Shown in pieces: positions 1 to 9,162 of a stretch of DNA of 64,000 nucleotides; position 1 is the stretch's first letter; each line of letters starts with the position of its first letter. The notes beneath the pieces were generated by a model. It ran no database searches and was not told where the DNA came from. It saw only the letters and a program-made list of their open reading frames with translations. The position numbers were made by a program, and so were the translations under genes. Origin of the DNA: Acidisoma silvae (GTDB lineage: Bacteria; Pseudomonadota; Alphaproteobacteria; Acetobacterales; Acetobacteraceae). Location of the stretch: NCBI RefSeq assembly GCF_020618775.1, contig NZ_JAESVB010000010.1:62001-126000 (forward strand), in the 5' to 3' direction.

Positions 1-133
1 CTCTTTCCGCGACATATCCATCAACCCTCGAGCTCAAATCCACAATAAAATCGATGGTACACGGCTACTGATCTTGCGAAAAACAAGAAAATTGGGGAAA
101 TAGAAAAGCTGAACTTACCTATTGTGGAGACTG

Positions 134-1066
134 ATGGCCGCTTCGCCGTCTTTGCGCAGTTTGCAGGCCTTCGAAGCGGCGGCCCGGCTCGGCAGTTTCG
201 TCTCGGCCGCTGACGAGCTTGCGGTCTCGCCTGCGGCGGTCAGCCAATTGGTGCGCGGGCTGGAAGATCAGATCGAGCGCAAACTCTTCAATCGAATCAA
301 CCGCCGTATCGTTCTGACGGAGGCGGGCAGAGAACTTTATCTTCAGGTCAACGGCGCTTTCGCAGAAATCAGGACGATCTCGCGCGACCTCAGTGGTGGC
401 GAGCGGCGGTCTTCGCTTGTCGTATCCGTTGCGCAATCCGTGGCCATGGGCTGGCTGTCCTTTCGCCTGCCGGCCTTTATCGACGCACATGGCCCGATCG
501 ATATATCGCTGCGTGGAGAAGATGACCCGGCACCCTTCGAGTCTGCCCTGATCGACATCCGCCTCTCATATGGGCAATTCCACTATCGTGAGCATGAGAC
601 GGAAGAGATCGCGCAGGATTACGTCTATCCGGTCTGCGCGCCGTCCTTTTTGGAAAGATACGGTCCTGTGACGTCGCCCGAGCACCTGCTCACGAAGAAA
701 CTGATCCATACGGATTGGGGGCCATCATCGGCGTCATTTCCGCGTTGGAAAACCTGGTTCGATAGTCTGGGCCTTGCCGCCGATCGTAATGTTCAGCGCG
801 GCATGACCGCAAATTCATCGCGTGCCGCGCTTGATCTTGCATGTGGTGGTCTTGGAGTGGCTTTGGGCCAAGGCATGTTCTGCGCCGAGGCTGTGGAGGC
901 CGGCGATCTTGTCATTCCGGTCGATCATCCCATCGCCCTCGATCAGCCTTACTGCCTGACTATCCCGGTGAGGAGCGCGCAACGCAGTCTTGTTATCGCG
1001 TTCAAGTCCTGGCTGGCAGCGGAGTGCGTGAAATCCATTCGGTCGCCAGCGCTCAGGTCATGGTAA
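134..1066 (+). CDS. LysR-family transcriptional regulator (GcvA-like)
   Basis: A 310-residue DNA-binding regulator. The N-terminal winged helix (about residues 2-62, with the FEAAARLGSFVSAADEL and SPAAVSQLVRGLE segments) is followed by a LysR substrate-binding domain that resembles the GcvA/AmpR subgroup. A TTG at 122 would extend the frame by four residues, but the ATG at 134 has GGAG four bases upstream and fits the family start. The stop codon TAA overlaps the ATG of the next gene (TAATG), so regulator and exporter are probably translationally coupled and the regulator may control that exporter. The effector is unknown. The family call is firm. Confidence 0.9.
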   Translation: MAASPSLRSLQAFEAAARLGSFVSAADELAVSPAAVSQLVRGLEDQIERKLFNRINRRIVLTEAGRELYLQVNGAFAEIRTISRDLSGGERRSSLVVSVAQSVAMGWLSFRLPAFIDAHGPIDISLRGEDDPAPFESALIDIRLSYGQFHYREHETEEIAQDYVYPVCAPSFLERYGPVTSPEHLLTKKLIHTDWGPSSASFPRWKTWFDSLGLAADRNVQRGMTANSSRAALDLACGGLGVALGQGMFCAEAVEAGDLVIPVDHPIALDQPYCLTIPVRSAQRSLVIAFKSWLAAECVKSIRSPALRSW

Positions 1067-2289
1067 TGCCGGGCGGTCCTGTCTCGCGCTTTTGGAAAGC
1101 TCCTGGCTTGCGGCCTTTGTGGATTGCAGGCGGGATTTCCAACGCCATGCTGTGGCTGGAAGTGCTTGCGGCAGCCTTGTTCACGCTACAGGTTACAAAA
1201 TCGGGCTTCGACGTCGCTTTGGTATCGGCGGCCAGGAGCCTGCCGCTCCTGATTGCCGGCGCTTTCATGGGCGTCATCTCGGATGCGACCAACCGCAAAC
1301 GCATCGTGGTCGCTGGTTTGCTCGTGAGCGCGGGTTCGGCCGGCACGGTCGGAATGCTCGCGGCTTGGGGCATGCTGCGCCCCTGGCAGATCGCTATCGC
1401 GGCTTTGGTCAGTGGGTTTGTCTATGCGACCGAGATGCCGGCAAGGCGGCGGATGGTTGCCGAAAGTGCTGGCCCGTCTTTCGCGCTTCGCGCCGTCGCC
1501 GTCGACAGCATGGCAAGCTATGCAACGCGGTGCGCCGGCCCTCTGCTGGGCGGATTGGCCTATCAATATGTCGGGCTTGCCGGGGCATTTCTGCTCTCCG
1601 CCGCTCTCAACATCAGTATGGCGATTTTGGTATCGACCATCCATTACAGGCAGGAGCTGATGCGTCGCTTGTCGCTGACGAGCGCGTTGCGGGACTTGCG
1701 TGATGGTCTCAGCTTCGCGGTCAAGCGCCGGACGCTTGCACTTCTGCTGGGCATCACGATCCTGACCAATTTGTTCGGCTATAGTTACAGCACATTGCTG
1801 ACGCCGATCGGCAAACTGATCCTGGGCTTGTCTCCCGTTATGATCGGCGTGCTGGCGGCCGCCGAACCGGCAGGTTCGCTACTGGCTGGGATTTTTGTTG
1901 CGTTGAAGCCTCTGCCGGGCCATCCGCTACGCTGGCTCGCCGGCGGTGCCACGACGCTGTTCCTGGGTCTGGTCATGGCCTCCCTGCTGGGTCGGCTGCC
2001 GCATGCGCTGATCCCCATGCTGATTGTCTTTGGCCTGGGCGGTATCGGCAGCGCCGTCTACAATATCCATCAGACGACCATTGTGATGACCGAAACGCCG
2101 CCGGCCTTTCGCAGTCGGGTCATGGGGCTGGTCACGGTCTGCATCGGCTGCTGGCCGCTGGGCATGATTGCCGCTGGTGCCCTGATCACGCCATTCGGGT
2201 TGCTCGGTGCCTTGGCGGCCCTTGGTGTCGGCGGCCTGGCCGGTATGGCGATCCTGGCAAGTGTCACGCGGAAAAGACGGATTGCCTGA
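1060..2289 (+). CDS. MFS transporter, exporter type
   Basis: An inner-membrane major facilitator protein of about 409 residues with roughly 12 hydrophobic segments. The loop after the second segment reads SDATNRKRI, equivalent to the MFS signature between helices 2 and 3. The overall pattern resembles the MFS_3/EntS-like exporters. Start candidates are ATG 1060 and ATG 1066; the second overlaps the LysR stop as TAATG and may be the real one. The frame stays open far upstream inside the LysR gene, but that part is shadow. Its position directly behind a LysR gene suggests an inducible efflux unit. The substrate cannot be told. Confidence 0.85.
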   Translation: MVMPGGPVSRFWKAPGLRPLWIAGGISNAMLWLEVLAAALFTLQVTKSGFDVALVSAARSLPLLIAGAFMGVISDATNRKRIVVAGLLVSAGSAGTVGMLAAWGMLRPWQIAIAALVSGFVYATEMPARRRMVAESAGPSFALRAVAVDSMASYATRCAGPLLGGLAYQYVGLAGAFLLSAALNISMAILVSTIHYRQELMRRLSLTSALRDLRDGLSFAVKRRTLALLLGITILTNLFGYSYSTLLTPIGKLILGLSPVMIGVLAAAEPAGSLLAGIFVALKPLPGHPLRWLAGGATTLFLGLVMASLLGRLPHALIPMLIVFGLGGIGSAVYNIHQTTIVMTETPPAFRSRVMGLVTVCIGCWPLGMIAAGALITPFGLLGALAALGVGGLAGMAILASVTRKRRIA

Positions 2290-2306
2290 TCACGGCCAGT
2301 CCGAAA

Positions 2307-3350
2307 TCAGCTTTGCGGCATCATGCCGGCCAATTGCAGGTTTGCAGTGTAATTCTGCGCTGTGCGTGCTGTCCCGGGCGGATGTCCTGTCACGCGCTTG
2401 AAAGCGCGGCTGAACGCGGCCTGAGAGGCATAGCCCAGGCGATCGGCGACAGTATCAATCGGCACGTTTTCACGGCTGATCCATTGCACTGCCAGGCGCA
2501 TGCGCAATTCTGCCGCGTAGCGCAGCGGGGTTTGGCCAGTGACGGCATGAAACCGCTCGGCGAAAACCGAGCGGGAACTTCCGGTTTCGGCGGCCAGATC
2601 GGCCAAGGTCCAGCTACGGCCCGGTTCGCGGTGCAGTGCCGCGATAGCGCCAGCCAAGCGCGGGTCACGCAGGGCATCGACCAGGCCGGAAGCGCTATCG
2701 CAACCGCATTCCACCCAGCCGCGAACGATGATGGCGGATAGGATATCGGCCAGCCTTGTCAGGATACCAGCGAAACCCACACGTTTTCCGCTGACTTCGC
2801 TTTCCATCGCTTTCAGGATGGCCGTCACCTCCGGGTGACGCTCCGGCAGCGTGCCGGCAATCATGGCTTCCGGCATGAGACGGACAAGACGCTGCATGCC
2901 GCCCAGATCGAATTCCATGCAGCTGCTGACGATGACGGTATTGTCCGGGCAGCCGGGTCTGCCGCCGCAATCCGTGATATCGCACAGGGCCTCGCATACT
3001 GGCTCGCCCGCGAAGCTTGCTATGTCGCGGCACGGCAAATCCACAGCCGACAGCAATTGATGTTTGCCGCCATGGGGGAGGAATACGGCCGTGCCCGCCG
3101 GCAGGTCATAGACGGTGCCTTCCGTGCCGCGCAGGAAGGCGGTGCCGGACACGACTACATGCAGATGCGCGCGCTGCGCGACGTCCCCGAAGCTCAACCC
3201 GAAAGGTGGCGTCACCTCGATCCGGCGATACTGGATGCCGCGCAGGCGCATGCCGAGCAGAAGCTCGCTCATGAGGTCCAGCGGCGGGACGGACAGGGCA
3301 GGAACGGTCACGATCGGACTTTCGATCAAAGAATGCGGATTTTCTATCAT
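2307..3350 (-). CDS. AraC-family regulator with cupin sensor domain
   Basis: A 347-residue regulator. The N-terminal half is a cupin-type sensor of the AraC_binding/cupin_6 kind (segments LHVVVSGTAFLRG and VFLPHGGKHQLL). The C-terminal 100 residues hold two helix-turn-helix motifs (WTLADLAAETGSSRSVFAERF, and DTVADRLGYASQAAFSRAFKR followed by GHPPG). The ATG at 3350 was preferred over a start six codons upstream. It is divergent from the MFS gene at 3408 across a 57-base gap, the common layout of AraC regulators that control an adjacent exporter. The nature of the ligand is not evident. Confidence 0.88.
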   Translation of the reverse strand: MIENPHSLIESPIVTVPALSVPPLDLMSELLLGMRLRGIQYRRIEVTPPFGLSFGDVAQRAHLHVVVSGTAFLRGTEGTVYDLPAGTAVFLPHGGKHQLLSAVDLPCRDIASFAGEPVCEALCDITDCGGRPGCPDNTVIVSSCMEFDLGGMQRLVRLMPEAMIAGTLPERHPEVTAILKAMESEVSGKRVGFAGILTRLADILSAIIVRGWVECGCDSASGLVDALRDPRLAGAIAALHREPGRSWTLADLAAETGSSRSVFAERFHAVTGQTPLRYAAELRMRLAVQWISRENVPIDTVADRLGYASQAAFSRAFKRVTGHPPGTARTAQNYTANLQLAGMMPQS

Positions 3351-3407
3351 GGTTCGTCCGGCCTGCACAGCCTATTCTGACGGCAATGGATTCAATTGAG
3401 GTTTATG

Positions 3408-4601
3408 ATGAGTGACTATGTGGAACGAGGCTGGTCTGCGGAGGTGCCGGAAAAGGCATCCTGGCCAGCCGTCTTCTCTTTGACTTTGGGTGTTTTCAGC
3501 CTTGTGACGGCGGAATTTCTGCCAGCCAGCCTGTTGACGCCGATGGCGGCCAGTCTGCGAATTTCCGAAGGGCTGGCAGGACAGGCGGTTACGGCCACCG
3601 CGCTTGTCGCGCTGGTCGCCGCCTTGCTTGCCGCCGTCGTTACGCGGGGGCTTGATCGTCGGATTGTGCTGATGGGCTTTTCGGTCTTGCTCATCCTGTC
3701 AAATCTTCTGGTGGCGGCCGCGCCCAATCTTATCCTGCTCATGCTGGCGCGCGTGCTGCTCGGCATTGCCCTGGGCGGGTTCTGGAGCATGGCGACCGCG
3801 GTCGCCATCAGGCTCGTGCCGGCGCCCATGGTGCCGCGCGCGCTCTCCATCCTGTTCAGCGGTGTCTCGGTTGCGACCATCGTGGCGGTGCCGCTCGGCA
3901 GCTATATCGGTGGGCTTTATGGCTGGCGCAGCGTTTTCCTCTTCGCGACGCTCATTGGGCTGGTGACGCTGCTCTTCCAAATGACCTTTCTGCCAAGGTT
4001 GCCGAGCAATCACGTGGCAAGGCTTGAGACTTTGCTGGAGGTGCTGCTGCGGCCCGGCATGCGGCTGGGCGTATTTTGCTCGGTCCTGGTCTTCGGCGGC
4101 CATTTCGCGCTGTTCACCTATGTTCGGCCCTTCCTGGAAACCGTCGCCGGTGTCGGTGCCAATGGCATTGCGCTCATGCTGCTGGGTTTTGGTCTGGCGA
4201 ATTTCGTCGGCACCATGCTGGCCGGCATTCTGCTGGAGCGCAGCCTGCGCCTGACCCTGATGCTGGCACCGCTGATCATCGGCGTCGTCGGACTTGGGCT
4301 CGCGGTGCTTCCCCTCGGGTTGCCGATGCACGCTTTGATGGTAGCGGCCTGGGGCATGGCCTTCGGCGCCGTGCCGGTCGGCTGGTCGACCTGGACGGCG
4401 CGTGCCGCCCCTGACGAGACCGAAAGCGCGGGTGGTATTCTGGTTGCGGCCGTTCAGATCGCCATTGCGGCCGGCGCTGCCCTTGGCGGCGCGGTGTTCA
4501 GCTTCAGCGGCGTGGAGGGCGTCTTCGTCGCCGGCGGAATTGTGCTTCTGGCAACGGCCTGCCTGGTCTTTGCGCGGGTCGCGCGCGGGTTGCCGGCGTA
4601 G
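3408..4601 (+). CDS. MFS transporter (AraJ/NepI-like efflux)
   Basis: A 397-residue inner-membrane MFS protein of the AraJ/NepI/drug:H+ antiporter type. It has the sequence FSLVTAEFLPASLLTPMA in helix 1 and LLGIALGGFWSMATAVAIRL in the helix 4 region, both characteristic of this subgroup, and about 12 membrane segments. TGAGG at 3397-3401 sits six bases before ATG 3408, which decides the start; a TTG at 3396 and an ATG at 3405 are in frame but poorly spaced. The divergent AraC gene is the likely regulator. Export of a nucleoside-like or sugar-like compound is the family precedent; the real substrate is unknown. Confidence 0.87.
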   Translation: MSDYVERGWSAEVPEKASWPAVFSLTLGVFSLVTAEFLPASLLTPMAASLRISEGLAGQAVTATALVALVAALLAAVVTRGLDRRIVLMGFSVLLILSNLLVAAAPNLILLMLARVLLGIALGGFWSMATAVAIRLVPAPMVPRALSILFSGVSVATIVAVPLGSYIGGLYGWRSVFLFATLIGLVTLLFQMTFLPRLPSNHVARLETLLEVLLRPGMRLGVFCSVLVFGGHFALFTYVRPFLETVAGVGANGIALMLLGFGLANFVGTMLAGILLERSLRLTLMLAPLIIGVVGLGLAVLPLGLPMHALMVAAWGMAFGAVPVGWSTWTARAAPDETESAGGILVAAVQIAIAAGAALGGAVFSFSGVEGVFVAGGIVLLATACLVFARVARGLPA

Positions 4602-4840
4602 TGGCAAACAGGCCTGGCGGCGCACCGTCCAGTCACTGATATCGGGAACGAAGCAGAAACGAGTTCTGGGTAAAGGCGGGCACGCTGAGGCGCGGGAAAT
4701 CGCACGGCATCGCGACCTGTAAAATCCGCGATTGCGCCGCAGGGTATAACTTCACATTGTTATTGTTATGGATCGCCGTGCCGCTGGGCTCTCACCCGGC
4801 AGCGGCCGGCGATCACCATAGCGATTGCAACTGACGGAAG

Positions 4841-7705
4841 TTGAGACACCCTTTGCCTGAGCCGACACCCGCATCATCACCCGAATCGGAACGGAGTTCA
4901 CCGGCCAGCGCCCAGGCCGAGTGGCGTTATCGGGCTATTTTCAATGGTGCGGCCAATATCGCAATCATCACCATGGATCTGGGCGGCCGTATCACTGACT
5001 GGAATCCGGGAGCCAATCGCGTGCTTGGCTGGACCTATGACGAAGCGCTTGGCCGGCCTGCCGATTTTTTTCTTATGCCGGAGGATAAGGCGATCCACCG
5101 GCTTGCGGCCAAGATGGAGGTCGCCGTACTGCACGGCCGCGCTCTGAACGAGCATTGGCATGTCAGACGTGACGCTTCCCGGTTCTGGGCCAGCGGCGAA
5201 CTGATCCCTCTGCGCAACGAGGATGGCGAGGCGGCAGGCTTCGCCATGATTCTGCGCGATCGCACTGCCGCCAGGCGTGATGCGGAAGCCCTTCGCGAAC
5301 TCGGCGATCGCCTTGGGCGTGCGGACGGCATTCCCGAAATGTCATTCGTGGCGGCCGACGTCATCGGCCGTACTTTGGGCATCAGCTCTGCCGGGTATGG
5401 CGTGATGACGGATGACGGCCAATATTTTGCGATGGAGCGTGACTGGACGGCGTCCGGCATTGCCAGTCTTCCCGCTAAAATGAAAGTCGAGGATTACGGA
5501 TCCTATTACGACCAACTTCGCCTCGGTGATGCCGTGGCGATATCGGATGTCCGGCTCGATCCTCGTACGATCGCGAGCGCCTCTGCTTTGGAATCGGTAT
5601 CGGCACGCAGTTTCATCAATGTCCCGATCATCGAAAATGGTCGGCTGGTGGCGTTGATTTATGCCTTAAGCGCGGAGCCCCGCGCGTGGTCGGCGGCCGA
5701 TATCGCATTCATTCGGGCGGTGGCTGAGCGTACCCATGCGGCGGTCGAGCGTCGCCGGGCCGAACGAAAAGTTCAAAATCTTGCGGCCTCCCTGGAAAAG
5801 CAAGTCGCGGAGCGCACGCGGGAGCGTGACCGAATCTGGCAGGTAAACCAGGATATGCTGGGCGTCGCCACGCCCGACGGTGTCTGGCTGAGCGTCAATC
5901 CTGCCTGGACCCGCACGCTTGGCTGGCTGCCGGATCAGATCATCGGGCGCACGTCTGAATGGCTGGAGCATCCAGAGGATCGCGAAAAATCGCGGCCGGA
6001 ATTGCAATCCATGGCTGGTGGCAGCGCTGTCGCATGCGAACGCCGGTTCCTTGCGACGAACGGCGATTTCCGTCTGCTGAGCTGGACGGCGGTGCCGCTG
6101 GAAGGTTCGGTCTATTGCGTTCTGCGCGATGTGACCGAGGAGCGGCAACGCGAAAAAGATCTGCGGGATGCGAATGACTTTACACGGCTTGCGCTGTCAG
6201 CGGTCGGCGGGGTCGGCGTCTGGACCTATGATGTGGCCGGTGATCGGTTTTTTTGCGATGCGGCGATTGCCGCGCTCTACGGACTGAACGCTGAAGAAGC
6301 AGCAGCGGGGATGAAGCGTGAGCGGTTTTTGGCCAATGTTCATCAGGACGACAAGCCGAAGCTGCGCATGACGATGGCTGGCAATTCGCTGCGCGGGGGC
6401 GACCTGGAACTTGAATACCGCATTCGTCATCCGGATGGATCGGTGCACTGGGTTCTATCGCGCGGCCACACGTATTTTGATGATGCCGGCAAAGCGACGC
6501 GCCAGACCGGTGTGGGGATAGAGACGACAAGCCAGAGGATTCTGGAAGAGCAGTTGCGGCAGGCGCAGAAGATGGAGGCGGTCGGACAACTGACGGGTGG
6601 ACTTGCCCATGACTTCAACAATCTTCTGGCCGGTATTTTAGGAAGTCTTGAGCTTCTGCGCGCGCGCTTGGCGCAAGGCCGCATCAAGGAACTTGACCGC
6701 TATATCAATGCGGCCGAAGGCGCGTCGAAACGCGCGGCAAGCCTTACACACCGGCTGCTGGCCTTCTCACGGCAGCAGACGCTTGACCCCAGGCCCACCA
6801 ATATTAACCGGCTGGTCGTGGGCATGGAGGAGTTGATTCGCCGTGCCATCGGGCCGGCTATTGTGATGGAGCCGCTGATCGCGGCCGGTGGATTGTGGAC
6901 GACATTCGTCGACGCTGGGCAATTGGAAAATGCCTTGCTTAATCTTTGCATCAACGCCCGCGATGCCATGCCAACTGGTGGCAAGCTGACTTTGGAAACA
7001 GGCAATCGCTGGCTGGATGTGCAGGCCGCGCGCGAGCGGGATTTGCCGCCGGGCCAATATGTCTCGCTCTGCGTTTCAGATACCGGAACGGGCATGACGC
7101 CGGACGTGATCGCAAAAGCCTTCGACCCGTTCTTTACCACCAAGCCGATCGGCCAGGGGACCGGGCTGGGCCTATCGATGATTTATGGGTTCGCTCGCCA
7201 ATCCGGGGGGCAGGTGCGCATTTATTCCGAAGTGGGCGCCGGGACGATGGTCTGCATCTATCTGCCTCGCTACACGGGGGAAGCAGACCGCGAAGACAGT
7301 CCGATCGAATTTTGCGATACGCCGCGTGCTCAGTTCGGTGAGACCGTTCTTGTCATCGATGACGATCCGACGGTTCGGATGTTGGTAACCGAGGTGTTGG
7401 AAGATTTGGGCTATGTCGCGATTGAAGCATCAGATGGCCCGACTGGGCTGCAAATTCTACAGTCCGACGTCCGCATCGATTTGTTGGTCAGCGATGTCGG
7501 CCTGCCGGGGGGCATGAACGGGCGGCAAGTGGCCGATCTTGCGCGGATTCATCGGCCTGAACTCAATATTCTCTTTATAACAGGCTATGCGGAAAATGCT
7601 GTTGTCAGCCACGGTCATCTTGACCGGGGCATGCATATTTTGACGAAGCCGTTCACCGTCGACGGTTTGGCAAATCGGATCAAGGATCTGATCGGGGCGC
7701 AATAA
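4841..7705 (+). CDS. Hybrid sensor histidine kinase (PAS-GAF-PAS-PAS-HisKA-HATPase-REC)
   Basis: A 954-residue, probably cytoplasmic, hybrid kinase with no clear membrane segments. The order is PAS (about 25-145), GAF (about 150-300), a short coiled coil (VQNLAASLEKQVAERTRERD), two more PAS domains (to about 570), a HisKA box GGLAHDFNNLL with phospho-acceptor His590, an ATPase domain with DTGTGM and GQGTGLGLS, and a C-terminal receiver with acidic D840-D842 and acceptor D885 (SDVGLPG). The first usable codon after the in-frame stop at 4832 is TTG 4841; TTG 4853 is the alternative. The AHDFNNLL box and terminal receiver are the arrangement seen in many alphaproteobacterial hybrid kinases. There is no response regulator or phosphotransferase next to it, so its output is unknown. 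Confidence 0.92.
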   Translation: MRHPLPEPTPASSPESERSSPASAQAEWRYRAIFNGAANIAIITMDLGGRITDWNPGANRVLGWTYDEALGRPADFFLMPEDKAIHRLAAKMEVAVLHGRALNEHWHVRRDASRFWASGELIPLRNEDGEAAGFAMILRDRTAARRDAEALRELGDRLGRADGIPEMSFVAADVIGRTLGISSAGYGVMTDDGQYFAMERDWTASGIASLPAKMKVEDYGSYYDQLRLGDAVAISDVRLDPRTIASASALESVSARSFINVPIIENGRLVALIYALSAEPRAWSAADIAFIRAVAERTHAAVERRRAERKVQNLAASLEKQVAERTRERDRIWQVNQDMLGVATPDGVWLSVNPAWTRTLGWLPDQIIGRTSEWLEHPEDREKSRPELQSMAGGSAVACERRFLATNGDFRLLSWTAVPLEGSVYCVLRDVTEERQREKDLRDANDFTRLALSAVGGVGVWTYDVAGDRFFCDAAIAALYGLNAEEAAAGMKRERFLANVHQDDKPKLRMTMAGNSLRGGDLELEYRIRHPDGSVHWVLSRGHTYFDDAGKATRQTGVGIETTSQRILEEQLRQAQKMEAVGQLTGGLAHDFNNLLAGILGSLELLRARLAQGRIKELDRYINAAEGASKRAASLTHRLLAFSRQQTLDPRPTNINRLVVGMEELIRRAIGPAIVMEPLIAAGGLWTTFVDAGQLENALLNLCINARDAMPTGGKLTLETGNRWLDVQAARERDLPPGQYVSLCVSDTGTGMTPDVIAKAFDPFFTTKPIGQGTGLGLSMIYGFARQSGGQVRIYSEVGAGTMVCIYLPRYTGEADREDSPIEFCDTPRAQFGETVLVIDDDPTVRMLVTEVLEDLGYVAIEASDGPTGLQILQSDVRIDLLVSDVGLPGGMNGRQVADLARIHRPELNILFITGYAENAVVSHGHLDRGMHILTKPFTVDGLANRIKDLIGAQ

Positions 7706-7739
7706 GGCTAACGGCGCTGCGCCAGCAGTGTGGGTGATT

Positions 7740-7970
7740 TCAAATAGGCGCCGGCGCGGCGGTGGCAAGCGCGGCGGTGTCGTGAAGCTTTTCGGGCTTG
7801 TATGAACGATCTGAGCAAAGCTCGGCCTCATCGACATCTTCTCGCGTGACGAGAATCGCGATGCCGGACAAGCTATCGATCTGCTGCAACGTGCGCTTGC
7901 GGCAAGCTACTTTGCCCAGTCCTTCTCCTGGTATCCAGGTCCAATAGTTATAGACAGCGACTTTTTGCAT
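7740..7970 (-). CDS. Small hypothetical protein
   Basis: A 76-residue reading frame starting MQKVAVYNYWTWIPGEG and containing a VDEAELCSDRSYKPEK segment. The overall form (a short beta start, a basic stretch RKRTLQQID, then an acidic VDExxL motif) resembles small uncharacterised proteins common in Alphaproteobacteria, but I cannot name a family. An ACGGGA sequence lies about 10 bases upstream of the ATG, a passable ribosome binding site. It is convergent with the histidine kinase, 34 bases away. No signal peptide or membrane segment. It may be real; it could also be chance. Confidence 0.55.
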   Translation of the reverse strand: MQKVAVYNYWTWIPGEGLGKVACRKRTLQQIDSLSGIAILVTREDVDEAELCSDRSYKPEKLHDTAALATAAPAPI

Positions 7971-8238
7971 CAGCTTGTTGTCCCGTGAGATTTAGGATTC
8001 TCACCTTGCTATCCACGAGCTTAAGATCCCGAAAGCCGCGATGCACAAATTACTTTGTAACTTATGGCAACAGCTTGTCTGAAACAGCCGTGATTTCCAT
8101 TGCGATACCTGCTGTCTAACGTGATGGAGAGGCGTTCGTTACAGCGAGTATTCAACCGTTATTGCGAGTATGATGGCGTAAGATGCTTAGTTACTTGCCA
8201 AAGCTCAACGTGCATGCTCTAGAGACTGCGCCCTAGGC

Positions 8239-8325
8239 AAAAAAAAGACGGCACCGAAGTACCGTCAAGTTTAGGGAGGAAACGTCCAAGAAAGTAGCGG
8301 CACGATCATGGACCGCCGCTGCTAC
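8239..8325 (-). ncRNA. Candidate small RNA of the alpha-r8/mmgR (Rfam suhB) type
   Basis: On the minus strand there is, in order: a hairpin with arms GTAGC(agc)GGC and GCCGCTAC (8325-8315 with 8301-8294, a three-base bulge); a single-stranded stretch carrying TTTCCTCCCT (an anti-Shine-Dalgarno motif, about 8282-8273); and a strong intrinsic terminator GACGGTAC-TTCG-GTGCCGTC (8266-8247) followed by eight T. The total of about 87 bases and this order match what is known of the alphaproteobacterial mmgR/alpha-r8 small RNAs, which are Hfq-dependent and control storage and carbon metabolism. The 5' end is inferred; a poor promoter-like TTGCTG/TGTCTA pair lies further upstream. Confidence 0.65.
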
Positions 8326-8329
8326 GGCT

Positions 8330-9162
8330 AATTACCTACTAGTTTCATCTGAAATAGACAAGCCTTTTTGTGCGTTGCAGCAATCACGTTTTGCTACGGA
8401 TGTACAATTTCGTCAGTGCTGGTGGCATCGATGCCGCCGCTGCGGCTGGCAGAGGCATCAAGCCTGCTGGTCACCGCATGTATCCAACGAAAGAATATTG
8501 CCCGGCCGACTGACCCAGAAACAGAGAGTTTTGTTGTGGTCGGCAGTAACATTCACGGTTATTCAGTATCTTTGTCTCATTTTTTAGTAAAATAGACATT
8601 TTTAAAAAACAAAAATTATAAATATTCATTGTTCATAAATATAAATATAATTTTTTATATAAAAATCAAATAACTTAAAATAAATGCTGTGATCTGGACG
8701 CGGTTGCAAAGCCACGGTCATCAAAGACATGTGGCATAACAGCATCATTATCATGCTCATCCATGATGAGTTCCGAACAATACCAGGCTCATCATGTTAT
8801 CGGTCGGGTTAGAGCATTCAGCGACACATGACGGCGCCATACCGCGTTGGCATGGCAATACTCACGGCGCCGTGATCGATCTGACGCGGCTTTCCGCTTC
8901 CAGGTACATTTGACAAGTCAGTCTCGGCGCGCCTTTCAGCAAATATGAGCATATTTGGGCACAAATCATTTTTACGCATGACTTTTATAACAAAAACAGC
9001 ATGTGTTAATCATGCCACATTTGGTGTTTTCCTGTGTTTTCCATGTTGCGACAAAGCATGGAAGAGACTACCGAATTGTCCGTGATACCAACGTTCGGTC
9101 CTTCAGTGAAGGAATCGCAACGACACAAGAAGAATGAAAATTGGGTAGATGAGGAGACGAAT
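8330..9162. other. Gene-free, AT-rich region upstream of the porin
   Basis: I see no convincing gene here. The stretch 8585-8690 is strongly AT-rich compared with the rest of the window. A 12-base perfect palindrome CACGGCGCCGTG lies near 8866-8877, with a second GGCGCC about 40 bases before it. The last 150 bases are likely the porin promoter and leader. A reading frame at 8368-8595 overlaps the small-RNA flank and lacks coding character. Confidence 0.5.

Noticed and set aside
3699-4625. A 308-codon minus-strand frame
   Set aside because: Antisense to the MFS gene 3408-4601; Arg/His/Gln-rich with no domain.
8145-8175. Direct repeat GCGAGTAT spaced about 20 bases
   Set aside because: Two short copies only, not linked to any promoter or gene; probably chance.
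8368-8595. Two short overlapping plus-strand frames upstream of the porin
   Set aside because: No ribosome site, atypical composition and overlap with the small-RNA flank; not protein-like.
9034-9162. An upstream start for the porin
   Set aside because: It would bury a clear signal peptide 43 residues inside the protein; ATG 9163 has GAGGAG at ideal spacing.
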